5,866 bases of DNA from Pseudomonadota bacterium. GTDB taxonomy: Bacteria > Pseudomonadota > Gammaproteobacteria > Acidiferrobacterales > Acidiferrobacteraceae. Under the pieces are notes generated by a model. It had not been told where the DNA came from. It did not search any database and saw nothing but the letters and a program-made list of their open reading frames with translations. The position numbers and the translations under genes were made by a program. The DNA lies in the NCBI GenBank assembly GCA_021797365.1, contig JAJZZU010000182.1, positions 1 through 5,866 on the forward strand. The letters are read 5' to 3'. How positions within the stretch are numbered: position 1 is the first letter of the stretch; each line of letters starts with the position of its first letter. Of this stretch, positions 1 to 5,353 are shown in pieces.

Positions 1-1890
1 ACCGCTTATATGGCTAAAAACGGGGGCCAGTTGACAAGCATCGCGCCGGGGGGTGGGCAGTTATTAGCTAAGGAGACTTTGCAGTCTGAGTTAGCCATGG
101 CGTTTTTCGTCAATTATGAGAAAGACAACATCAACCCGATCTACACAGTGTCGCCGTGGCGCCCGGACCCATTGACCGCATCAGATGCGTCGCTAGGACC
201 GACGGCCACCCTCGACGATCCAGGCCATTATACGGTTACGTTTGCCACACCGGCAAAATCGGGAGGATTCTTGGGCTTCTATGCAGACGGTCTCTCGCCT
301 GGGCAGGCCGGAAAATTCACGGTTCAGTGCGCACGCAAAAGCGATCCGATGTGTACTGCGGAAGTTTCTGCGCTCGTGCAAATGATCAAAACGGTAGCGC
401 CATATGCCGTGCAGGCGGTTAACTCGACGCAAGCGGCGGCTGGGTCATCGTCGATATCGGCGACAAATAAAGCCGCGGCAACGACGCCCGCCACACAGGC
501 GGCGCTCGTCGTGTATCAAGCCGGGGAGGCGTATGACAGAGCTGTGGCGGCGGCGGAACAGCAGGTCATCAGTCAAGCGCACCCGGAACTCGTCCAGGCC
601 ATTGACAACATCAATTCATCGGTTAGCCACCTGGGGTGGTGGACTCTTGGCATGTACTACTGGAACATCGCGCGAGTCAACGCAGGGATACAAACACAGG
701 TCGGCAGGCCGCCGGTTTGGTCGGGATTTGACATGCACGCTATCTACAAGGCGATGAGTTCAAAAGTTGACCGGAAGACCTTCGCGAGGATCGCTGCGGC
801 GGCCGGGGCGAGTATCAGAGAAGCGAAGTCCACGGATGGGGTTAGTGTTGCGCAGAGCTTGTTGACGAAGGTTTTCACGAGTCAGGGCGCGTGGTTCACA
901 GATTTAAGCCCTTGGCGATTGCTGAGCGGGAATCCGTTGGAGCGTTTCCAGACAGCTGGGGACTTGATCGTGACGACTGAGGTTCCTGCAGCGCTTGCGA
1001 CATACACGACCCTGCGGTCTGTTGCGTCGGGCGCGAATACTGAATCGGAGGGAGCTGGGTGGTTTGGGGAGGGGACATCGTGGTTGACTGGCGCCGCAAA
1101 CGCGGCGGTCAAAGCCGTTGGGCCATATGTCACAATGGCCGCCATGGCACTTTTCGTGATTGGCGCAATATGGGCCTACTACCTTCCATCAATCCCGTTC
1201 ATTTTATGGACGATGGCTCTCATCGGCTGGTTGATCTTCTTGATCGAAGCTCTTGTCGGGTCCGTCGTGTGGGCGGCCGGCATCGCGCTTCCAGAGGGCG
1301 AGGGGATTTTCGGGCCGCGCGGCGACCAAGGGGTCATGCTTTTCCTCAACGTCATGTTTCGACCAGCGCTCATGGTGATCGGCTTCTTCGCCAGTTTCAT
1401 GCTGCTGAATATACTGGGGCCGTTAGTTGGCGGGAGTTTTGGCGTGTTCATGGGAGGCATGTATAGCATCACAGGGTCGGGCGTCACAGCATCAAGCGCC
1501 CAAGGCATGGCGATGAGCTTGAACCCGCTTACATACGTTGCCGCAGCCGTAATCACGACAATCCTGATGCTAATCCTCGTCCACAAAATTTTCGGGTTGA
1601 TCACATGGATACCTGAAAACGTTATGCGCTGGGTCGGCGGGCAGGGGGTGCAGTTGGGGGAAGGTGGGGACGAGCAGCGCGCGCGAGGGCATGTTGATGC
1701 CGTTGGCGGGTTCGTCAATAAAGGCGCTGGTGCAAAGACGAAGGATGCCGAGGGTGCCAGTGGAACCGAGAGGAGCCCGGGTGCCGGTGGGGATGCCGCC
1801 GGGGCCGGGGTCGGCGACGGTCGAGGTGAGAATGACGTAGCGGGTGGGGGGGAGACTATGAGCGAGGCGCCGCCGACGAAGCCTGAATGA
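1..1890 (+). CDS. DotA/TraY-family type IV secretion/conjugal transfer membrane protein, 3' part (5' end outside window)
   Basis: The frame is open to the left edge. The first ATG (nt 10) has no ribosome-binding site in the nine visible bases, and the family is usually longer than the 626 codons seen from that ATG, so I read this as a gene truncated at its 5' end. DotA/TraY proteins are polytopic inner-membrane components of IncI-type conjugation and Dot/Icm type IV secretion systems. Counting from the ATG, residues 1-365 form a mostly hydrophilic, probably periplasmic, region. Hydrophobic segments lie at about 371-390, 394-427, 446-470 and 508-530. Family-like signatures are the LPEGEGIFGPRGDQG loop (427-441) followed by RPALMVIGF (451-459), and PENVMRWVGGQGVQLGE (535-551) after the last membrane segment. 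The last 75 residues are Gly/Ala/Glu-rich and look disordered. The gene ends in tandem stops TGA-TAA and converges on repB. The family call rests on remembered motifs; no search was run. Confidence 0.8.
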   Translation, partial: TAYMAKNGGQLTSIAPGGGQLLAKETLQSELAMAFFVNYEKDNINPIYTVSPWRPDPLTASDASLGPTATLDDPGHYTVTFATPAKSGGFLGFYADGLSPGQAGKFTVQCARKSDPMCTAEVSALVQMIKTVAPYAVQAVNSTQAAAGSSSISATNKAAATTPATQAALVVYQAGEAYDRAVAAAEQQVISQAHPELVQAIDNINSSVSHLGWWTLGMYYWNIARVNAGIQTQVGRPPVWSGFDMHAIYKAMSSKVDRKTFARIAAAAGASIREAKSTDGVSVAQSLLTKVFTSQGAWFTDLSPWRLLSGNPLERFQTAGDLIVTTEVPAALATYTTLRSVASGANTESEGAGWFGEGTSWLTGAANAAVKAVGPYVTMAAMALFVIGAIWAYYLPSIPFILWTMALIGWLIFLIEALVGSVVWAAGIALPEGEGIFGPRGDQGVMLFLNVMFRPALMVIGFFASFMLLNILGPLVGGSFGVFMGGMYSITGSGVTASSAQGMAMSLNPLTYVAAAVITTILMLILVHKIFGLITWIPENVMRWVGGQGVQLGEGGDEQRARGHVDAVGGFVNKGAGAKTKDAEGASGTERSPGAGGDAAGAGVGDGRGENDVAGGGETMSEAPPTKPE

Positions 1891-1910
1891 TAAAAACACA
1901 ATAGAGATAT

Positions 1911-1956
1911 CATCTTCAATCCGGATCGGGCTTGAGGCCCGACCGGATCAAAGATG
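1911..1956. terminator. Long imperfect hairpin between convergent genes, candidate bidirectional terminator
   Basis: The arms pair as CATCTT (1911-1916) with AAGATG (1951-1956), then a 2-nt internal loop on each side, then ATCCGG (1919-1924) with CCGGAT (1943-1948), a bulged A at 1925, and TCGGGC (1926-1931) with GCCCGA (1937-1942). The loop is TTGAG. The hairpin sits 20 bp after the traY stop, and the repB stop codon (complement of 1948-1950) lies inside its 3' arm, so it could end both transcripts. A T-run for the - strand transcript appears only about 13 nt after the stem, and none is seen on the + strand. Efficient intrinsic termination is therefore uncertain. Confidence 0.55.
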
Positions 1957-2775
1957 AGAGGAAAAACCGAGCTGTGAGGCGGCTCTTAAAACAGTCTTCT
2001 CAGCATAAATCAAAGCCTCAGCACGGGTTTTGCGCTTGCCGCGTTCCACGGCGCGGTCAGCGATATTGCCAACCAAATACGCAAATTCTCCGGCTGGGTC
2101 GCGACCGCGTCGCTTGGCCCAATCGAGCCGGGCCAGCGCGTACCGGTACTCCCGCTCCGACTCAGATTTCGCATCACCGGAACTCAAAGGCGAAGGCGTG
2201 AAAACAGCGCCCCCCCGCCCGCCGGCGGGGGAAAGGGCCAGGGTTTCGACAAGATAAGGAGCCGGATCTAAGGCCGCACCAGCCGACGCCTCTAAAACCC
2301 TCACAACAAAATCATCACGTCCCTTCTTTCTGTTACAGTAACCAACCGCACGCCCGAAGTGGTCGCCCGACACGCTCATCGGGTCGGCCCCGACCAGACG
2401 GATCAGCGACCTCTGAACCGTCGAACGCTCAGGTTCAGACAGGGGGCGCGAAACGCGTACCCAGACCTGGCAGTTATTCGCGCTGGTCTCGACCACAAGC
2501 GAGCCATATTTGCGGGCGATACCAAGCGCCTTGCGCGGCGGCAGGTCGTCAAGAAACACGACAGGATGACTGACGCCCCGCGCTGGCCGGATATACACAT
2601 CATGACCCGCGTTATTCTTCACCCAACCCCACCCAAGCGACTTCTCGACCTCGGCACGATCCCGCGCGCGATCGTGACCCAACATGCCCCGATCTAAAAC
2701 GGAGAAATTCCAGGAATCGACTCCCGACGACTGGAACCAATCCAGCATTACCGCCATCGCTTCTTTATGCCCCAT
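1948..2775 (-). CDS. repB: IncQ-like RepB/RepB' replication primase
   Basis: This is a plasmid primase that would synthesise short primers at single-strand initiation sites in the origin, independent of host DnaG. The protein has 275 residues, and its first 180 match the layout of the RSF1010 RepB' catalytic domain. Landmarks are WVKNNAGHDVYIRPA (51-65), FLDDL (74-78), SLVVETSANNCQVWV (92-106) and ADPMSVSGDHFGRAVGYCNRK (130-150 region). The acidic pair D76-D77 and D138 correspond to the catalytic aspartates known in RepB'. A Gly/Pro linker (about 182-200) leads to a basic helical C-terminal domain. I chose the ATG at 2775 because AGGAGG lies 5 nt upstream of it and because homology begins there. 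The in-frame ATG at 2871 adds 32 unrelated codons and sits inside a hairpin. The gene lies directly downstream of the origin candidate. Confidence 0.88.
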   Translation of the reverse strand: MGHKEAMAVMLDWFQSSGVDSWNFSVLDRGMLGHDRARDRAEVEKSLGWGWVKNNAGHDVYIRPARGVSHPVVFLDDLPPRKALGIARKYGSLVVETSANNCQVWVRVSRPLSEPERSTVQRSLIRLVGADPMSVSGDHFGRAVGYCNRKKGRDDFVVRVLEASAGAALDPAPYLVETLALSPAGGRGGAVFTPSPLSSGDAKSESEREYRYALARLDWAKRRGRDPAGEFAYLVGNIADRAVERGKRKTRAEALIYAEKTVLRAASQLGFSSHL

Positions 2776-2780
2776 CTCTG

Positions 2781-2786
2781 CCTCCT
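2781..2786 (-). promoter_or_regulatory. Ribosome-binding site of repB
   Basis: The - strand reads AGGAGG followed by 5 nt (CAGAG) and the ATG whose first base is 2775. This consensus Shine-Dalgarno decides the repB start against the longer ORF that begins at 2871. Confidence 0.85.
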
Positions 2787-2797
2787 GACGCCGTCTT

Positions 2798-2817
2798 GCC
2801 CCCCCCCTGGGGGGGGC
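2798..2817. repeat. C-run/G-run inverted repeat upstream of repB
   Basis: G, nine C, T, eight G and C form a near-perfect inverted repeat with a very short loop, 12 bp before the repB Shine-Dalgarno. In the repB transcript it could fold into a GC-only hairpin just upstream of the ribosome-binding site and limit translation. In single-stranded DNA it could be an additional hairpin of the origin. The homopolymer runs are also prone to slippage and sequencing error, so their exact length is uncertain. Confidence 0.55.
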
Positions 2818-2866
2818 GGCGCTGTTTTCACATCTTTTCTGCATCAACTCCCACTCTCCCTCACAA

Positions 2867-2909
2867 CTCATAGGAGGGTTGGCCCTCCAGGGCCAACCCT
2901 TCCTATGAG
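2867..2909. repeat. 19-bp-stem hairpin in the origin region, candidate single-strand initiation (ssi) site
   Basis: CTCATAGGA (2867-2875) plus GGGTTGGCCC (2876-2885) pairs with GGGCCAACCC (2890-2899) and TCCTATGAG (2901-2909). The loop is TCCA and there is one bulged T at 2900. All 19 pairs are Watson-Crick. No T-tract directly follows on either strand, so it does not look like an ordinary terminator of repC. In RSF1010 the RepB' primase starts synthesis at hairpin sites (ssiA/ssiB) next to the iterons. This stem lies 55 bp from the iteron array and 92 bp from repB, which makes an ssi role a reasonable inference. Confidence 0.6.
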
Positions 2910-2922
2910 GTCGGCCACTGTT

Positions 2923-2955
2923 TTTCTATAAGGACCCTATAGGGTCCTATAGAAA
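2923..2955. repeat. Palindrome with 18-bp perfect core in the origin region
   Basis: The core 2931-2948 (AGGACCC, TATA, GGGTCCT) is a perfect 18-bp palindrome. It is extended by TTTCTAT (2923-2929) pairing with ATAGAAA (2949-2955) across one bulged A at 2930, giving a potential 14-bp stem with a TATA loop or centre. It lies 9 bp from the first iteron. It could be a protein-binding site, a cruciform, or the second hairpin of the origin. Confidence 0.6.
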
Positions 2956-2962
2956 CCTATAG
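2936..2962. repeat. Three CCTATAG heptamers with an exact 10-bp period
   Basis: CCTATAG occurs at 2936-2942, 2946-2952 and 2956-2962, with starts exactly 10 bp apart. All three copies would face the same side of the helix. A related CTATA at 2926-2930 extends the series imperfectly. The repeats overlap the palindrome and stop 2 bp before the iteron array, suggesting a second class of short binding site in the origin. The binding protein is unknown. Confidence 0.55.
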
Positions 2963-2964
2963 GC

Positions 2965-3051
2965 TCCAGGCGTCGGTGCCAGGGTCCAGGCGTCCGTGCC
3001 AGGACTCCAGGCGTGGACGCCAGGACTCCAGGCGTCGGTGCCAGGGTCCAG
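2965..3051. repeat. Iteron array: four 20-21 bp direct repeats plus a 5-bp partial copy
   Basis: Units start at 2965 (20 bp), 2985 (21 bp), 3006 (21 bp) and 3027 (20 bp), and a partial TCCAG closes the array at 3047-3051. Units 1 and 4 are identical (TCCAGGCGTCGGTGCCAGGG). Units 2 and 3 differ at a few central bases and end in GGAC. Each unit is itself partly palindromic, most clearly in unit 3 (GGCGT-GG-ACGCC). The copy number and roughly two-helical-turn period match IncQ iterons (RSF1010 has 3.5 copies of 20 bp), which are bound by RepC. The array begins 8 bp beyond the repC stop codon. Confidence 0.85.
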
Positions 3052-3058
3052 TCCCTCA

Positions 3059-3889
3059 TCAGGCGCTTGTACTGGGATCGGATGTGTCAACGATCTGGTC
3101 ACCATCGATCTCAAGCCCGTACTCGGCGAATCGCTTGGCATCTTGGTGAATGCGGCGTTTTGCGTCCCAGCGGGGTTGACCTTGGGGTATCTGCATCTGA
3201 TCAAAAATCGCCTTAAAGGAAAGCTTGCGTCCATACCATTTTTTGCGATCGTGTCCGAGCACAAGCCGTGCGGCTGCTTGGGATATGGCGTAGGTCATGT
3301 GAACTATCGCGGAGGGGTCGTACCAGAGCCCGAGGTCACCCATTAGCGCAACCCATTGCGCCGATAGAGTGATCCGCCATAACGCCCGGTCATCGTCAGG
3401 GCGGAGCGGGTCATGTGCATAGACCTTAGCCCACTCCTTGGCCTGCACGATCTTCGTGACGCCACCCCTTTTTCCACCTTTCATCTCCCATTCGACATCC
3501 GCATCCCGGAGGCCGTCGATCAGGGCATCGAGTCCGCGGCCGCTGTAGAGGGCAACGGCCGCACCAGAGGGTGACCTTTTTTTCGATTGTGGTTTCTGTT
3601 TTGGGGACGCCATCGCGCGCCGAACGACATACGGGTCGATCAGTAGATCTACGCGCCCGTCTTTTTTGTGGTGTACCTGCAAGGCAGTCCGTTGCATGAT
3701 TTCCATGACGTCCGCATGCCTTTGGCCTACCGCCCCTTTTATGCGCGCACGACCCCACGGTGTGGTGATCCATTCGCCGGTCAACGTGACCGGCTCCCGC
3801 GTCGGCTGGTATATAAGGAGTCGCCCAACGAGCGCGCTGGTTGTCGGGAGATGCGACGTGAGGGCGATGTACTTAGAATGGGCAGTCAT
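3059..3889 (-). CDS. repC: IncQ-like RepC replication initiator (iteron-binding) candidate
   Basis: The protein has 276 residues, close to the 283 of RSF1010 RepC, and occupies the same place after repA. In IncQ plasmids RepC binds the iterons and opens the origin. Sequence likeness is weaker than for RepA and RepB. The most recognisable part is the C-terminal half, where WRITLSAQWVALMG (171-184), ISQAAARLVLGH (202-213) and a basic helical stretch with WDAKRRIHQDAKRFAEYGLEI (241-261 region) fit a winged-helix initiator. The N-terminal half includes a Lys-rich linker (about 97-106). I chose the ATG at 3889 because GGAGAG lies 5 nt upstream. The extra 79 codons up to 4126 are a shadow of the repA frame (Arg/Ser-rich). 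The start overlaps the repA 3' end by 17 bp, suggesting translational coupling, and the stop is next to the iterons. Confidence 0.78.
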   Translation of the reverse strand: MTAHSKYIALTSHLPTTSALVGRLLIYQPTREPVTLTGEWITTPWGRARIKGAVGQRHADVMEIMQRTALQVHHKKDGRVDLLIDPYVVRRAMASPKQKPQSKKRSPSGAAVALYSGRGLDALIDGLRDADVEWEMKGGKRGGVTKIVQAKEWAKVYAHDPLRPDDDRALWRITLSAQWVALMGDLGLWYDPSAIVHMTYAISQAAARLVLGHDRKKWYGRKLSFKAIFDQMQIPQGQPRWDAKRRIHQDAKRFAEYGLEIDGDQIVDTSDPSTSA

Positions 3890-5033
3890 CGTCGCTCTCC
3901 GCGTTTTTGATGAATGGCGCTGGATCTGTGGGCGGCACATCAGCGAACCTCGCATCGAATTCGTCCGCCCCAACGCCCATCGCATTCGCCCGACCGCGCA
4001 ACGGCCTCGGCGGCTGACCGCTGGACTGCTGCTCTTTGTCTCTGTATTTGCGAGCCGCCCGGGAGACCTTAGGCACATCACCGTCCGCCGCCTCCGGTTC
4101 TTCCTTGACTGGTAGGAGCCTCGCAAGCGGAACGCCGCCCACGGTCTTGCCGGTCGCGTCTGTCGTCTCCGGATAGTGATAGAGAGCGATGTTGTCGCTG
4201 CATGTCCTGGCCGAGTATGACGACTTACCTTCGTGCACTTTCGTCCAGAAGTGCTGATCGAAAATCTCCCGATCTTTGGCTTCTTTATCTGAAAGCGGTT
4301 GGAGCGTTACGGACCATCGCGCACCCGCCGGGATCTTGCTGCTCCCTCTTGATGTCTGGTTGTGTTTCTCCCCCGCGCCCATGGCCGCTTTATTTTGATG
4401 GTGCGCCACCAGGACACCAGCGCCTGTCTCTCGGCTAATAGACCGGAGCGTTTGAACAAGTAACCGCGCGGCTACATCGTCATTTTCCGACGCATCAACC
4501 ATATCTGCGAGCGGGTCGATGATGATGAGCCGGGCACCTTTGCAGTATTCGATCAGCGCCGCCACGTTGGGGTGCTGTGCAAACCCGGCTTTCTCGTCTG
4601 ACGGACATATCAATGTCAACCCATCCGCCCCATCAGCGAGCGGGATGATGTCCAGGTTCTCATCACAGTCTGCAAGCCAGGTCGCGTCGTCTTCGTTTTG
4701 AGCGACAGAGTGGATGCGATGCCACATTTCTTGCGCCACATCTTCTCCGGTAAAGAAGACGACGCGCCCGCGCTCTGGTGCTGGCCACAACCCTCCGGCG
4801 ACCTCCCGGCCAGCCGCGACCGCAATGGCGATATGGAGGGCCAGCCAGCTTTTGCGCGAGCCGTCAGGCCCGATTAGCATGCCGTATATCCCACGTCGCT
4901 CGGGGAGGTGGCCTACTATGTAGGAGCGTGGTGGCGGGGTCTCAGTGACCGCTACGCGTATATCGACGCGATGCCAGTCTAGAGATTTTGCGCTGATGCG
5001 CTTCGTGATTTGCGGGATCTGTGGGGTGCTCAT
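3873..5033 (-). CDS. repA: IncQ-like RepA replicative helicase (RecA/KaiC fold)
   Basis: RepA of IncQ plasmids is a hexameric ATP-driven helicase that unwinds the origin. In this 386-residue protein I see an N-terminal leader with PPPRSYIVGHLPE (33-45), a Walker A at 55-62 (GPDGSRKS, Arg where the second Gly usually stands), the TGED motif with the likely catalytic Glu97 (95-98), a Walker B strand LIIIDPLADM (169-178, Asp173), the VAHHQNK segment (209-215) and TSRGSSKIPAGARW (227-240), which matches the RSF1010 ASRGSS...RW region. It is about 100 residues longer than RSF1010 RepA. The extra C-terminal part is charged, Pro-rich and probably disordered, and ends in ESDDDCPF, like the tip of single-stranded-DNA-binding proteins. 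The start ATG overlaps the stop of the upstream ORF as ATGA. A GGGGGTG run a few bases upstream of the ATG is the only Shine-Dalgarno candidate, so coupled translation is likely. Confidence 0.9.
   Translation of the reverse strand: MSTPQIPQITKRISAKSLDWHRVDIRVAVTETPPPRSYIVGHLPERRGIYGMLIGPDGSRKSWLALHIAIAVAAGREVAGGLWPAPERGRVVFFTGEDVAQEMWHRIHSVAQNEDDATWLADCDENLDIIPLADGADGLTLICPSDEKAGFAQHPNVAALIEYCKGARLIIIDPLADMVDASENDDVAARLLVQTLRSISRETGAGVLVAHHQNKAAMGAGEKHNQTSRGSSKIPAGARWSVTLQPLSDKEAKDREIFDQHFWTKVHEGKSSYSARTCSDNIALYHYPETTDATGKTVGGVPLARLLPVKEEPEAADGDVPKVSRAARKYRDKEQQSSGQPPRPLRGRANAMGVGADEFDARFADVPPTDPAPFIKNAESDDDCPF
3895..3900 (-). promoter_or_regulatory. Ribosome-binding site of repC, inside the repA 3' end
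   Basis: The - strand reads GGAGAG, 5 nt (CGACG), ATG. It lies within the last codons of repA and decides the repC start at 3889 against the upstream in-frame start at 4126. Confidence 0.75.
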
Positions 5034-5350
5034 ATGGCACCCCCAAACTCGACGCCCGGGAGACTGTATAGGTGGGGAGGTTCGGGGTCTTGATCGGAAC
5101 TGCTAGACCCCGAATCTGTGGTCGCCCGGCGGACGCAGGCATGTGAGCGGTGAGCGCGTGGCGCTTGCAGCCCCGTTTTGGTCTTCCTGGTTACCGGGAA
5201 CCGCATGGACCGCATTGCGCGTATACGGCTCGCGATAACACCAGCGTCGTGGTTTATGATGGCTTTTCGTGCGCGCTGCAGAAGCGCGTTAACGAAGTTT
5301 ATGGTTGGATCTGTGGGGCTTGATTTTACGCGAGACTGGGCTATAGTCAT
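5030..5350 (-). CDS. Hypothetical 106-residue basic protein or leader ORF, coupled to repA
   Basis: I do not recognise this protein. It starts at the ATG at 5350 with AGAGG 9 nt upstream, and its TGA overlaps the repA ATG as ATGA. That arrangement, on the same strand and directly before repA, supports a translated ORF. Residues 10-55 (around NFVNALLQRARKAI and ASRIRAMRSMRF) could form basic helices. The C-terminal half is rich in Ser, Pro, Asp and Arg and looks disordered. No helix-turn-helix is obvious. In RSF1010 a small repressor gene (repF) and another small ORF precede repA, so position suggests a control protein or a leader whose translation exposes the repA start. No sequence similarity to RepF was recognised. 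A perfect 10-bp inverted repeat (5081-5114) lies in its 3' part. Confidence 0.55.
   Translation of the reverse strand: MTIAQSRVKSSPTDPTINFVNALLQRARKAIINHDAGVIASRIRAMRSMRFPVTRKTKTGLQAPRAHRSHACVRRATTDSGSSSSDQDPEPPHLYSLPGVEFGGAI
5081..5114. repeat. Perfect 10-bp inverted repeat upstream of repA
   Basis: TTCGGGGTCT (5081-5090) pairs perfectly with AGACCCCGAA (5105-5114) around a 14-nt loop. It lies inside the end of the 106-codon ORF, 47 bp before the repA start. In the transcript it would be a stable hairpin that translating ribosomes would melt, so it may be part of the coupling between the small ORF and repA. No T-run follows it on the - strand, so it is not an intrinsic terminator. Confidence 0.5.
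5320..5347 (+). promoter_or_regulatory. Predicted + strand promoter for a short antisense RNA
   Basis: TTGATT (5320-5325), a 16-bp spacer and TATAGT (5342-5347) give a good sigma-70-type promoter. It reads against the rep operon, and its predicted start is near 5353-5355. An intrinsic terminator on the same strand begins about 30 bp later. The -10 element ends next to the start codon of the 106-codon ORF on the other strand. Confidence 0.55.
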
Positions 5351-5353
5351 GTT

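Larger units (their letters stand above)
2776..3058. other. Candidate vegetative replication origin (oriV) between repC and repB
   Basis: This 283-bp stretch carries no credible gene but is densely structured. From the repC side it holds four tandem 20-21 bp iterons (2965-3051), a palindrome with helically phased CCTATAG repeats (2923-2962), a strong hairpin (2867-2909) and a C-run/G-run inverted repeat (2798-2817), ending at the repB ribosome-binding site. Iterons beside hairpins that load the RepB' primase are the known components of IncQ oriV, and here all of them lie between the genes for the iteron-binding and primase proteins. No DnaA box was recognised and no strongly AT-rich segment stands out, which leaves the melting site undefined. 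Confidence 0.72.

Noticed and set aside
1179..1919. 246-codon - strand ORF antisense to traY
   Set aside because: It is the complement of a clear membrane-protein coding sequence in GC-rich DNA. It is Pro/Ser/Thr-rich and has no recognisable domain.
2776..2871. N-terminal extension of RepB to the ATG at 2871
   Set aside because: The extra 32 codons include the homopolymer C/G region and start within a hairpin. The ATG at 2775 has a consensus AGGAGG and matches the start of RepB' homology.
2965..3051. CRISPR array
   Set aside because: The repeats are contiguous, with no unique spacers and no cas genes nearby. They are iterons.
2947..3264. - strand ORF with a repeated PGTDAWS-like peptide
   Set aside because: The peptide repeat is the translation of the iterons, and the rest overlaps repC out of frame. 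The 20/21-bp unit lengths do not keep one frame.
3890..4126. N-terminal extension of RepC to 4126
   Set aside because: It lies wholly inside repA in another frame and reads as an Arg/Ser-rich shadow. The ATG at 3889 has a proper Shine-Dalgarno and gives the family length.
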